Shown here: piece after piece, positions 25,503-33,809 of the stretch
Layout of the letters: each line of letters starts with the position of its first letter
Position numbering within the stretch: position 1 is the stretch's first letter
From: Draconibacterium orientale
Lineage (GTDB): Bacteria; Bacteroidota; Bacteroidia; Bacteroidales; Prolixibacteraceae
Length of the DNA stretch: 64,000 nt
Assembly (NCBI RefSeq): GCF_000626635.1
Contig: NZ_CP007451.1
Span: 1,426,001 to 1,490,000 of the forward strand
Reading direction: 5' to 3'
Notes under the pieces: model-generated
Databases searched by the model: none
The model's input: only the letters and a program-made list of their open reading frames with translations
What the model was told of the DNA's origin: nothing
Position numbers and translations under genes: made by a program

Positions 25503-25948
25503 TTTACAATCTCATCAATTTTTGATTTTACTATTGAACACCCAATAAAATATGTAATTGTTGAAAATAGTAACCCAATAAGCATTGCGATTAGTATCAT
25601 CGAACTGGCAAATCCGGCAAGCAAGCCGATTAACAGTCCAATGGAGATGGATAAAAACAATAATGCATCCAATTTAACTTCCCAAAATATTCTGATTTTT
25701 GCTGCATCAATTCTTTCAATCCGAATTAACCCCTCTCTTACTATTTTCATCGCTTCGAATTTATTCTGCCCGGAATGTGTTGTATTTCTCACCATTCGTT
25801 TGAATTTTATCGTGTCGTTTTGAATTTCCGATTTGGCCTCAAAGTTTCTTAACGTTTCCTGAATTTGTTTTTTGAAGGAATCAATATATAAATCTGAATT
25901 TACATCTATTGTCCTTTCTTCTGTGTTCGAATATTTTAGCAGGTTCAT
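25490..25948 (-). CDS. Hypothetical membrane protein with two C-terminal helices
   Basis: A 152-residue protein, not recognised. The first ~90 residues are soluble and charged. Two adjacent hydrophobic segments lie at about 93-113 (LDALLFLSISIGLLIGLLAG) and 115-137, followed by a short basic tail. Its last codons (TSH-stop) are supplied by the heptanucleotide array at 25444-25502, so the natural C-terminus may have been replaced. It lies 21 bp after the small membrane protein gene upstream, so the two are probably co-transcribed. Confidence 0.55.
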   Translation of the reverse strand: MNLLKYSNTEERTIDVNSDLYIDSFKKQIQETLRNFEAKSEIQNDTIKFKRMVRNTTHSGQNKFEAMKIVREGLIRIERIDAAKIRIFWEVKLDALLFLSISIGLLIGLLAGFASSMILIAMLIGLLFSTITYFIGCSIVKSKIDEIVNTSH

Positions 25949-25969
25949 ATACTTTCGATTTTTATAATG

Positions 25970-26161
25970 TCAAGCGCTTTGTTTTTCTTTTGTGTTCAGC
26001 TTTTTCAGTTCTTCCAGTATCTCCTTTTGAAGGTTTATAACATCGGTAATCCTTAATATCCAGGCGCCGAGCCATCTTAAAACAAAGATTACGATTACCG
26101 GAACAACTAATATTACTATAAATGGTCCAACCGACCATGCTATCTCTTTAAATACTTCCAT
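25970..26161 (-). CDS. Small single-pass membrane protein
   Basis: A 63-residue protein, not assigned to a family. One strong hydrophobic segment at about 8-38 (WSVGPFIVILVVPVIVIFVL, then RWLGAWIL) is followed by an amphipathic Lys/Glu-rich helix (LQKEILEELKKLNTKE) that could form a coiled coil. This layout is common for small inner-membrane proteins of Bacteroidota. It shares a likely transcript with the gene downstream. Confidence 0.5.
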   Translation of the reverse strand: MEVFKEIAWSVGPFIVILVVPVIVIFVLRWLGAWILRITDVINLQKEILEELKKLNTKEKQSA

Positions 26162-26265
26162 AATTGATATTTAGGTTTTTAATTTTCATTCGTAGTGTTT
26201 AATCTTTCGGTTGTTTAAATCGAAGCACCGCTTACAAATCGGCGCTAGCGGGGAGCGGAACTGTT

Positions 26266-26841
26266 CTATTCGCTAATGCTCCATTTCCACCAGATTTTTG
26301 CTTCGCCGGTTGAAAATTCGGTATGGCGTTCGACTTTAACTCCGGGCTTAAACTCGCTGCCAAACCGCTCGTCCATGCTTACAAATCCCATATCGCGGTC
26401 TTTAATGGTACTAAGAACATTCCCAATCATCGGAAATGCTTTTTTAGCCACAACAAGCCATGGAATACCTGATCCCATAATATCTGTTACAATCTCGAAA
26501 GCATCGCCGCCTAGTGTCTTTTTAAGGTCGGTTAGTGCATCACCTATATTACGTGTAGTTTTTCTGCTTTGCCGCAGGTAAACGCGGGCTTTTATTTTTT
26601 TATCTGCCGGAAATTCGCGTTCGATTACAAACATTCCGTCGGCTCCCGGACTTCCTTCCGGTTCGAAGTTGATGATATTCTCCTTGTTGGGTTTTAGCCT
26701 GAGGTAAGGATCAGGAAAAGTTGAAACTATCATTTTATCGTTATCCGCCGGATGTTCGGCAACCATAATAAAATACAGTCTCCATCTTTCTCTGCCTTTA
26801 AGAATCTGAAGTTTGGAGAATTCCAGGGTAATTGATTTCAT
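26266..26841 (-). CDS. Hypothetical protein, possibly beta-rich
   Basis: A 191-residue soluble protein that I do not recognise. The first ~90 residues alternate short hydrophobic strands (SITLEFSKLQIL, WRLYFIMVAEHP, RVYLRQSRK) like a beta-sandwich. A glycine-containing hydrophobic stretch follows at about 118-145 (FEIVTDIMGSGIPWLVVAKK), then a C-terminus ending in KIWWKWSISE. It has no signal peptide. It is an orphan inside the island, with ~190 bp of non-coding DNA on its upstream side. Confidence 0.5.
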   Translation of the reverse strand: MKSITLEFSKLQILKGRERWRLYFIMVAEHPADNDKMIVSTFPDPYLRLKPNKENIINFEPEGSPGADGMFVIEREFPADKKIKARVYLRQSRKTTRNIGDALTDLKKTLGGDAFEIVTDIMGSGIPWLVVAKKAFPMIGNVLSTIKDRDMGFVSMDERFGSEFKPGVKVERHTEFSTGEAKIWWKWSISE

Positions 26842-27004
26842 AATTTTTTAGTTTTTGGTTTTTATTCGTTGTGTTTTGTCGTTACAAACTTAGTGGACTT
26901 GAGATTGAACGCTGAGGACGCTGATTTTGCTGATTATCGCTGAATGGTTTAGTGCGCGTCAGAAATTTTGTCGTTGTAAACGACAGCTTGTTTTCTCTGC
27001 GCTG

Positions 27005-27026
27005 CCGCGCGATTGTATCGCGTGGT
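27005..27026. repeat. REP-like hairpin, left of the RAYT gene
   Basis: A 22-bp sequence with the perfect internal hairpin CGCGAT-TGT-ATCGCG. It is the exact reverse complement of 27632-27653 on the other side of the transposase gene. Confidence 0.85.
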
Positions 27027-27031
27027 TATTA

Positions 27032-27586
27032 TTATTTCACGACTATCACATCGTCTAAAATCCCTTTTTCTCCAGCATAATCGGCAGCACTGCTATACAA
27101 GTAATCTTCCGGTCTGAACACCAATCCTTCTTCAACAGGATTGTTATGAATGTAGTCAATCTTCTCGTCGATTACTTTGGCACTCCATAATTCAACCGGA
27201 TTATTATCATGCCTCCAAAACTGGTAGTTACTTACATTGGATGATTTGCTTCCCGCTTTCTGAAAATGCTGCAATAATAATTTCTTTCTACTTTCCTGAG
27301 GATTATCGGTTATCGCCTGAACGATTGCTTTACTGGTAAATCGCTTGAAGTCTCCCAGTAGCAGTTCAGGCTTCTGTTCTCCCGAACTTCTAAAAACCAA
27401 ATGAATATGGCTTGACATTATACACCAGGCAAAAATCTCCATCGCTTTCTCTTTCTGACAATATCGCAAACTGTCGACAACTATCTTTTTGTATTCATTT
27501 CTGATAAAGACATCTAACCAATCAACTACTGCAAAACTTACAAAATACACACCGTCGGGGTTATAGAATTTGTAATTACGACTCAT
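27032..27586 (-). CDS. REP-associated tyrosine transposase (RAYT), Y1/HUH superfamily
   Basis: A 184-residue Y1 transposase-like domain protein: YKFYNPDGVYFVSFAVVDWL at the N-terminus, the HUH motif in MSSHIHLVF (two His chelating the metal), FKRFTSKAIVQAI, and the tyrosine-bearing helix in DEKIDYIHNNPVEEGLV. RAYTs cut and rejoin single-stranded REP hairpins and are domesticated relatives of IS200/IS605 TnpA. Perfect inverted REP-like hairpins lie 5 bp after its stop and 45 bp before its start, which is the classic RAYT arrangement. Confidence 0.9.
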   Translation of the reverse strand: MSRNYKFYNPDGVYFVSFAVVDWLDVFIRNEYKKIVVDSLRYCQKEKAMEIFAWCIMSSHIHLVFRSSGEQKPELLLGDFKRFTSKAIVQAITDNPQESRKKLLLQHFQKAGSKSSNVSNYQFWRHDNNPVELWSAKVIDEKIDYIHNNPVEEGLVFRPEDYLYSSAADYAGEKGILDDVIVVK

Positions 27587-27631
27587 AATATTGTGGCAAA
27601 ATTAATTCTACAACTACTTTAAATGGCTCTT

Positions 27632-27653
27632 ACCACGCGATACAATCGCGCGG
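27632..27653. repeat. REP-like hairpin, right of the RAYT gene
   Basis: Exact 22-bp inverted copy of 27005-27026, with the hairpin CGCGATACAATCGCG, followed by GGAG. It lies between the RAYT start and the 3' end of the nuclease-like gene. Confidence 0.85.
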
Positions 27654-27671
27654 GAGCAGGGAGTTAAGAAT

Positions 27672-29525
27672 CTATTTTTTTATTGCTTTTAAAATTCTTT
27701 CTTCTTTAATCAAAACATCCTTCATTAACAGCTGATATGGAAATTGTTTGTGTTTTGATTCTCTGAATCCTTCAAGGATATTAACCAATGAGCCCGCTGT
27801 TATTAACGATAAATTTATTTCGAATTCTAAATCACAGTCATTAACAAAATCATCGCTAAAATCTGGTGCAACAAGTAACGATTTTACCACATTTAAACCG
27901 TTCTTTTTTGCCAGGTCAACGTATGATTTTATTTGTCTTGAAACAGAACTGAATTTATTATATCCGCTTTCTTTAATAGTTTTGCACTCAACAATTATTA
28001 CATCGTTATTTCCCAAATTTAAAACAAGGTCAATTTTGTTTTTTGTAGTATTCAGTTTTTTCTTTAGGGATTCATCAACATTGAAACCAAGTTGTTCGAA
28101 TATTTTTTGCGTAATACATTCAAACTTTAAACCCAATTCACTTTCTTTTATCGTTATTCCATTCTCCTTCAATAAATTCAGGTTCCTAAAACCAATTGCA
28201 ACATAGTTTTCAATTAGTAAATTCTCAGCATCTTTATAAGCATCTAAAATATTAAGAACCAAATCTCCTCTTGATTTTAACTCTTTGGCTGCGATAAATG
28301 ATTTCAAATCTTCAACCGATAAAATGTCGAGAACATCTCTCGGTTTTATGTTGAAATCCAACAGTGTGGCACTATTCAAGTTCGTTTCTTCGGGCATCTC
28401 AAATTCAGTGAGCACCAATTTTCTAAACGATTTTAATTCGTCATTTATTTCTAAAAGTAATTTTTCGTAGCCCTCCACTGAAATTCCGACTTTTTCATCG
28501 AGTTCAATTTCATTGAAATAACTTATAATATTTTCAATCTTTTCTTCAAGCGTACTTCCTTTTAGATTTGAGGAGATTTTTAAGCCTTTATTCCAAATGT
28601 CATTAATTGTCTTTTTTCTGTCGGTTAAGTTCGTTCCATCTTTATGTATACCATTTTTAAGTAAAGTTGAAAATGGAATTCCCTCTTTAATTATTTGTTT
28701 AATTTTTAATTCGTAATCAAGCTCTTTGGTGTCAATACTGTGTTTGCGGCAAACAAGATTTATTTGCGATTCCTTTAATGTTTTCAGAACACGTCGGTAA
28801 TATTTGTCTGCTATTTCTTTCTTTCTGACTTTACGCAAAACCCGAACTACTTCATCTGCAACGTAAATCAAATTATTTTTCCTTGAATAAAAGATAACTC
28901 CAATATTTTTCAAAAAGGTTGTTATGTTTTCAATGTCGGACTTGTCTGGCGGAATTATCAAATAGTTTATCAATTTTACTTCTTCCTGGGATAAATCCAA
29001 TTGATTGGTTAGTGTGAGTAAAATTGATAATTCGTCATCTGTAATTTTTGACTCTCGGTTGTTCTGATAATCGTTATTGTAAGCAGTTTCCACACATGCT
29101 TTGTAAATTAAATAATCACGTTTTCTTGTTTCAGAAATTTCAGATTTATCCGATTCAAGTTGTATTTTTAGTTCTTTGGTTCTCTTTTTAATTTTTGCTA
29201 TTTCCTTTTCGTAAAGTCGGGCAAACCAGTCTTGTTTCAAAATGTTATTACCATCTTTTATAATGATATCGATTAAAATATCCAATTGCGAGGTTGTATT
29301 AATAAACTCGGCTTTAATCGTTTCTGCAAATTCGTCTTTAATCAGGTCAAAAACTTTGGCAATATTAATACTGTCAACACTTTTCAAGTTATCACTACTG
29401 TCAGAAAGAATTTTATCGATTTCCTTGCTGTTTTTAGGATTGCTTGATTTTATGTTGTCGATAATTTTTAAGAATGAGTTTTTTTCAAGTGAGTTAACAC
29501 TGTCGAGGATTTTTTCAAGTTTCAT
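27672..29525 (-). CDS. Large SAP / PD-(D/E)XK nuclease-like protein
   Basis: A 617-residue soluble protein with no close relative I can name. Residues 1-390 are mostly helical; about 195-235 could be a winged helix (DIENITTFLKNIGVIFYSRK). Residues 401-430 (ILSVEDLKSFIAAKELKSRG, LVLNILDAY) resemble a SAP DNA-binding motif. Residues 465-590 look like a restriction-endonuclease fold: Glu469 in the first helix (FECITQKIFEQLGFNV), Asp499 in NKIDLVL, and Glu513-x-Lys515 in VIIVECKTIKE, the D-(n)-ExK catalytic signature, then Gln531. The start codon overlaps the end of the ion-channel gene by 11 bp, so the two are translationally coupled. A nucleic-acid-cleaving effector is an inference. Confidence 0.65.
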   Translation of the reverse strand: MKLEKILDSVNSLEKNSFLKIIDNIKSSNPKNSKEIDKILSDSSDNLKSVDSINIAKVFDLIKDEFAETIKAEFINTTSQLDILIDIIIKDGNNILKQDWFARLYEKEIAKIKKRTKELKIQLESDKSEISETRKRDYLIYKACVETAYNNDYQNNRESKITDDELSILLTLTNQLDLSQEEVKLINYLIIPPDKSDIENITTFLKNIGVIFYSRKNNLIYVADEVVRVLRKVRKKEIADKYYRRVLKTLKESQINLVCRKHSIDTKELDYELKIKQIIKEGIPFSTLLKNGIHKDGTNLTDRKKTINDIWNKGLKISSNLKGSTLEEKIENIISYFNEIELDEKVGISVEGYEKLLLEINDELKSFRKLVLTEFEMPEETNLNSATLLDFNIKPRDVLDILSVEDLKSFIAAKELKSRGDLVLNILDAYKDAENLLIENYVAIGFRNLNLLKENGITIKESELGLKFECITQKIFEQLGFNVDESLKKKLNTTKNKIDLVLNLGNNDVIIVECKTIKESGYNKFSSVSRQIKSYVDLAKKNGLNVVKSLLVAPDFSDDFVNDCDLEFEINLSLITAGSLVNILEGFRESKHKQFPYQLLMKDVLIKEERILKAIKK

Positions 29526-30300
29526 TAGTATTGATTTTTGTTAGTATTTCGGTTATTTTAGAATCAAGGTCATCAATTTTTCTTTCCAATTCATCGTTAT
29601 TGTCGCTAACCATTGAATCCACGAAGATGGAATTCACAATTGAAAGGCCAAATATTCCTCCTGTTAGCACAACAAAAATGAAATAGAGATAAGTAAAAAA
29701 TATGGCTGTTTCTGAATAATTCTTTATTATTTGTTCGGGAATTTCAAACCAACCTTCAACGGTGAAAATCTTAAATGTAGAATAAAGAGCAACTAAGGGA
29801 TTTTTAAAATATTCGGAACCGCTGTTCTGAAAAAGATAAAACGAAAGTACACCGATAATAAAAATGTAAATGACAAAACCTAAAAACACAAATACCGAAG
29901 CTTTCATCGCTCTTTGAACTCCAGCAACTAATTCGCCAACGTTTGGGATGAATTTAAAAAACCGGAAAGCTTTAAAAACCCGCATTATTCGGAATACAAG
30001 CAAGAAACTAAAATCAATGATATTTAAATTGAAAATGAAAGTTATCAATGCTGGAATTGAAAGCAAAATGAGAACAAAATCGAGTTTATTCCAATTGGAC
30101 CCGAAATAGCCTTGAAATCCAAACTCCTTGCATTTAAAAATCAATTCGAGCATAAATAATGCTGTAATTGAATTATCAATAATTGCCAAAATTTGCTGGT
30201 CGCTTTCAGATAGGAAGTATGAATTAATAAATAATATTACGGAGTTCAAAAGAATGAGTCCGAGAATAAATTTATCATTTAAGAAAAGCTTTTTAATCAT
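29515..30300 (-). CDS. Voltage-gated ion channel, NaChBac/ion-transport family
   Basis: A 261-residue six-helix channel subunit. S1-S3 lie at about 10-30, 38-56 and 72-93. S4 (about 99-118) has basic residues every third or so position (FRIMRVFKAFRFFKF). The pore filter FTVEGWFEI (179-187) resembles the TLESW filter of bacterial sodium channels with Glu182 in place. S6 (about 196-226) is followed by a heptad-like C-terminal helix (NDELERKIDDLDSKITEILTKI), the tetramerising coiled coil of this family. It would gate cation flux across the inner membrane. It is the upstream partner of the nuclease-like gene, overlapping it by 11 bp. Confidence 0.85.
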   Translation of the reverse strand: MIKKLFLNDKFILGLILLNSVILFINSYFLSESDQQILAIIDNSITALFMLELIFKCKEFGFQGYFGSNWNKLDFVLILLSIPALITFIFNLNIIDFSFLLVFRIMRVFKAFRFFKFIPNVGELVAGVQRAMKASVFVFLGFVIYIFIIGVLSFYLFQNSGSEYFKNPLVALYSTFKIFTVEGWFEIPEQIIKNYSETAIFFTYLYFIFVVLTGGIFGLSIVNSIFVDSMVSDNNDELERKIDDLDSKITEILTKINTNET

Positions 30301-30570
30301 TTCAATTGAGCATTATTGATTTCTAATATATATTGATTGCGTGATAATAGTTACGCTTATAGTGCTTCTATAATCTCAATCCCTGGGGTGGCAAAAATCT
30401 ATCGCTGCTAATCGTTCTGGGTGTCACCGGGTTAGGGGAAGCCAATTTAATAATAATTATTATATAATGGAAATTTGTAGTTGATTTACATTCTCTTTAC
30501 TGTCTCTTGCGTCGAGAAGGGCGGGACAATTGGCCGGAGTTTTAATTCGCTGCGTTCTACAGGAAAGCCG

Positions 30571-31140
30571 GGATTAAAGAAAGATTGCTTCTCCCGATTC
30601 GTTTTACTCATCGGGATCGCAAGGACGATTTGGTTGATAAGCAGCAGCCGTGGACAAGAAGTATAAAGTGGAAACAAGTTCGTTGCCGTCCGCGGCATTC
30701 GGTACAACAAAAGCCGTCATCACGAGGGAGCAGTCCGGCAAACGACGGACAGCAACCGAAGTGATCCTTGTATTACAAGAGTGGATTCTGGATGCTAGAT
30801 ACTGGATGCCCCGACGCTGCGGTCGGGATTGCGCTTCGCTTGACTGGATGCTGGATTAAAGAGCGATTGCTTCTCCCGATTCGTTTTACTCATCGGGATC
30901 GCAAGGACAATTTGGTTGATAAGTAGCAGCCGCGGACAAGAAGTATTAAGTGAAAACAAGTTAGTTGCCGTCCGCGGCATTCGGTACAACAAAAGCCGGC
31001 ATCACGAGGGAGCAGTCAGGCAAACGACGGACGGAAACCGAAGTGATCCTTGTATAACAAGAGTGGATTCTGGATACTAGATGCCGGATGCCCAGGCGCT
31101 GCGGTCGGGATTTCACTTCGCGCAACTGGATACTGGATAC
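30571..31140. repeat. Tandem duplication of a ~282-bp unit
   Basis: Unit A at 30571-30852 and unit B at 30853-31140 are closely alike throughout (GGATTAAAGA, GATTGCTTCTCCCGATTCG, CATCGGGATCGCAAGGAC, GCGGCATTCGGTACAACAAA, GGATTCTGGAT). Each unit ends with the island-border repeat seen also at 25313-25443. The GATTGCTTC...TCGCAAGGACG frame resembles an intergenic repeat type common in many genomes. No protein is supported here. Confidence 0.85.
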
Positions 31141-31142
31141 AA

Positions 31143-31191
31143 ATGGCTAATGACTAGTGACTAGTGACCAGTGGCTAATGACTAGTATCTA
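31143..31191. repeat. Heptanucleotide array (RTGRCTA)n
   Basis: Seven 7-bp units (ATGGCTA, ATGACTA, GTGACTA, GTGACCA, GTGGCTA, ATGACTA, GTATCTA), the same unit type as 25444-25502 on the other side of the island. Confidence 0.85.
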
Positions 31192-31252
31192 GTTCAAATG
31201 TAAAATATTCAATAATGAATTTCCAACTTATGGATCCATTGGATAAAACTCC

Positions 31253-32137
31253 TTAATCGCGGTAACGTTTCAACAGATCGTTGTAGGCATCAATGCGGCG
31301 GTCACGGAGGAAAGGCCAGATACGGCGCACATCTTCGGTGCGTTTGCGGTCGATTTCCACCACTTCAATTTGCTCGTCGTGTGCCGACAGCTGTTTAATA
31401 AATTCGCCCTGCGGACCTGCAACAAATGAATTGCCCCAAAACTCGATTCCGTTTCCTGTTCCGGTAGCATCAGGTTCAAAACCGGTGCGGTTAACGCTGA
31501 TCACAGGCAGGCCGTTGGCCACGGCATGTCCGCGTTGCGAAATAATCCAGGCATCCAGCTGGCGGGCTTTTTCGTCGTCGGTATCGGCCGGATCCCAACC
31601 AATAGCGGTAGGATAAATAAGCACTTCTGCTCCGGCCAGTGCCATTAAACGCGCCCCTTCAGGGTACCACTGATCCCAGCAAACCAGCAAGCCAAGCCGA
31701 CCAACCGAAGTGTCTATCGGTTCAAAACCCATATCGCCCGGTGTAAAGTAAAATTTTTCGTAAAACCCGGGATCGTCGGGAATGTGCATTTTGCGGTATT
31801 TCCCGGCCATCGATCCGTCTTTCTCAAAAACCACAGCAGTGTTGTGGTACAATCCGGCAGCACGTTTCTCGAACAGCGAAGTAACCAACACCACGCCATT
31901 CTCTTTCGCTGCTGCGGCAAATATTTCGGTATCTTTTCCGGGAATCGGTTCGGCCAGATCAAAAAGGTTAACATCCTCCACCTGACAAAAATAAAGGCTG
32001 GCATGCAACTCCTGCAACACCACCAATTCAGCACCCATTTCGGCACATCGCTGAATGGCCTTTAAACTGTTTTGCGTGTTCTCGTTTTTGTTGCCCGAAC
32101 GTTTCTGTTGTATGATCCCTACTTTTAATTTGCTCAT
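31253..32137 (-). CDS. aguB: N-carbamoylputrescine amidase
   Basis: A 294-residue carbon-nitrogen hydrolase of the nitrilase superfamily. It releases ammonia and CO2 from N-carbamoylputrescine to give putrescine. The catalytic triad is visible: Glu in LVVLQELHASLYF, Lys in KYRKMHIPDDPGF, Cys in GLLVCWDQWYPEGARLMAL. WGNSFVAGPQGEF follows, as in AguB enzymes. It is paired with agmatine deiminase 5 bp upstream, so the two form the agmatine-to-putrescine operon. Confidence 0.95.
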   Translation of the reverse strand: MSKLKVGIIQQKRSGNKNENTQNSLKAIQRCAEMGAELVVLQELHASLYFCQVEDVNLFDLAEPIPGKDTEIFAAAAKENGVVLVTSLFEKRAAGLYHNTAVVFEKDGSMAGKYRKMHIPDDPGFYEKFYFTPGDMGFEPIDTSVGRLGLLVCWDQWYPEGARLMALAGAEVLIYPTAIGWDPADTDDEKARQLDAWIISQRGHAVANGLPVISVNRTGFEPDATGTGNGIEFWGNSFVAGPQGEFIKQLSAHDEQIEVVEIDRKRTEDVRRIWPFLRDRRIDAYNDLLKRYRD

Positions 32138-32142
32138 GATTT

Positions 32143-33186
32143 CTAATTTTCAATATTTAACCCAACCGCTCCCGGATACTGCATGGTGACGCAGTGTAAC
32201 GATCCGTGTTGTTCGATCAATACCCTGCAATTTATTGGAATTATTTCTTTTTCAGGAAAAATCTGCTGCAAAATATCGACGGCTTCGGCATCTTGTTTTA
32301 ACCCGTACACCGGAAGCAAAACCGCACCGTTGATAAGGGTGAAATTTGCATAAGTTGCCGGTAAGCGATTCCCCTCTTCATCAAAACAAGGATCGGCAAA
32401 CGGAAGTTCAACCAGTTTGTAAGGCCTTCCATCGTTGGTAGTAAACCGTTTCAGTTCGGCTTTCATTTTTTGCAGCGCCTCGAAATGCTCGTCTTCCGGG
32501 TCGTTACATCCAACGTAGGCAATCGTATTTTCGTTGCACAGGCGGGCAAGTGTATCGATATGCGAATCGGTGTCGTCGCCAGCCAGGTAACCGTTGCTGA
32601 GCCACAAAATGCGTTTTGCTCCAAAATTCTGTTTCAGTATAGCCTCAATTTCTTGTTGAGCATACTGCGGGTTGCGGTTCTCTTCGAGCAAACATTCGGT
32701 GGTAGTAAGAATCGTTCCTAAGCCATCGCTTTCAATGGAGCCACCTTCCAACACAAAATCGAAGCTCTTTAGTTCGCAATGCTGAAGAATGCCCTGCCCG
32801 AACAAACTTTTCGTGATCAGATTGTCCTGTCCGGCTTCGAACTTTTTCCCCCAGCCGTTAAAAATATAATCCTGAACAATGGCTTTTCCATTCTCAAGAA
32901 CGGTAATTCCACTGTGGTCGCGTGCCCAGGTATCGTTCGATGGAGCTTCAACAAAATAAACATTCGCAGTATTTCGGAAATAAGCATGAACACGTTTCAC
33001 ATTGTCGCAAACCACCAATACTTTTTGAAATCGGGCAGCAGCTTCAATTATATCCACAAAACAGGCACTGGCTTGGTCTAAAAGATAAGCCCAATCGCTG
33101 TGGGGATGCGGAAACGTAAGTTGTAAAAACGACTGCGGCTCCCACTCGGCGGGCAAACGCAGCCATTGATCGGATGAATTATTCAT
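32143..33186 (-). CDS. aguA: Agmatine deiminase
   Basis: A 347-residue peptidyl-arginine-deiminase-fold enzyme converting agmatine to N-carbamoylputrescine. Landmarks: RLPAEWEPQSFLQLTFPHP at the N-terminus, NDTWARDHSGITV, VLEGGSIESDGLGTILTT, GDDTDSHIDTLARL with the catalytic His, and the nucleophile Cys in GSLHCVTMQYPG close to the C-terminus. It makes polyamine precursor together with aguB. Confidence 0.95.
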   Translation of the reverse strand: MNNSSDQWLRLPAEWEPQSFLQLTFPHPHSDWAYLLDQASACFVDIIEAAARFQKVLVVCDNVKRVHAYFRNTANVYFVEAPSNDTWARDHSGITVLENGKAIVQDYIFNGWGKKFEAGQDNLITKSLFGQGILQHCELKSFDFVLEGGSIESDGLGTILTTTECLLEENRNPQYAQQEIEAILKQNFGAKRILWLSNGYLAGDDTDSHIDTLARLCNENTIAYVGCNDPEDEHFEALQKMKAELKRFTTNDGRPYKLVELPFADPCFDEEGNRLPATYANFTLINGAVLLPVYGLKQDAEAVDILQQIFPEKEIIPINCRVLIEQHGSLHCVTMQYPGAVGLNIEN

Positions 33187-33280
33187 GCTTTTTTCTGTAA
33201 TCTTTCGGCCTCAAAAATAAAACGAAATTACACAGCTTCAGCTTTTGGGTGAAAGTTTCTCCAATATTTTACGCAAGGTT

Positions 33281-33343
33281 TGCTGGATGCTGGATGCTGG
33301 ATGCTGGATACCAGATACTGGATACTGGATATTGGATACTGGT
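33281..33343. repeat. Heptanucleotide array (TRCTGGA)n
   Basis: Nine 7-bp units: TGCTGGA four times, TACCAGA, TACTGGA twice, TATTGGA, TACTGGT. It lies in the gap upstream of aguA. Shorter runs of the same unit occur inside the island-border repeats. Confidence 0.85.
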
Positions 33344-33425
33344 TACTTCTATCAACCCGTAGATTTCGCCTCGCAAAAAACAAAACTCAGGGGGTGCGGA
33401 GGCGGGGGCAACACTACCGGAACAC

Positions 33426-33809
33426 TTAACTCCCGGCAGTGTTGTTAACGTATTTTAGAACCAGTTGCTCGATTGCTTTTTTGTCGAAAGGTTTTAGCCA
33501 GTAATCAACGATTTCGCCGTTATCCAGGGCGGTTAAAATTTCGGGACATTGCTGGTGCCCCGATAAAATGCTGCAGGGAATATTTTCGCGCACATTTTTA
33601 ATGTTTCGAATAAACTCCAGGCCATCCATTTCGGGCATTCGCATGTCAGAGATTACAAATTTTATGTCCGGTTCGGTGGTAAATATCTCCAGACCTTTCG
33701 CGCCGCTGTCGGCAGTTTATACCTCAAAAACTTTCGAGAAGGTTAATTGAAAAACGGTGATATTCATTTTCTCATCGTCCACATAAAGAATTTTGGGTTT
33801 GTTTTTCAT
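33426..33809 (-). pseudogene. Response regulator receiver, broken by one stop codon
   Basis: Reading from ATG 33809 gives a single-domain receiver: KPKILYVDDEKMNITVFQLT with the acidic pair, FVISDMRMPEMDGLEFI with the phospho-acceptor Asp, and YWLKPFDKKAI with the conserved Lys. A TAA at 33719-33717 interrupts it after SKVFEV; the following residues TADSGAKGLEIF continue the fold in the same frame. It was a 127-residue CheY-like protein. The ATG overlaps the stop of the kinase remnant (ATGA), so it was its coupled partner. Confidence 0.8.

Noticed and set aside
30486-30992. Two similar small ORFs starting MLYRMPRTATNLF on the minus strand
   Set aside because: They are similar only because they lie in the two halves of a 282-bp tandem DNA duplication. 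Their C-termini diverge, and they have no start context or protein-like conservation.
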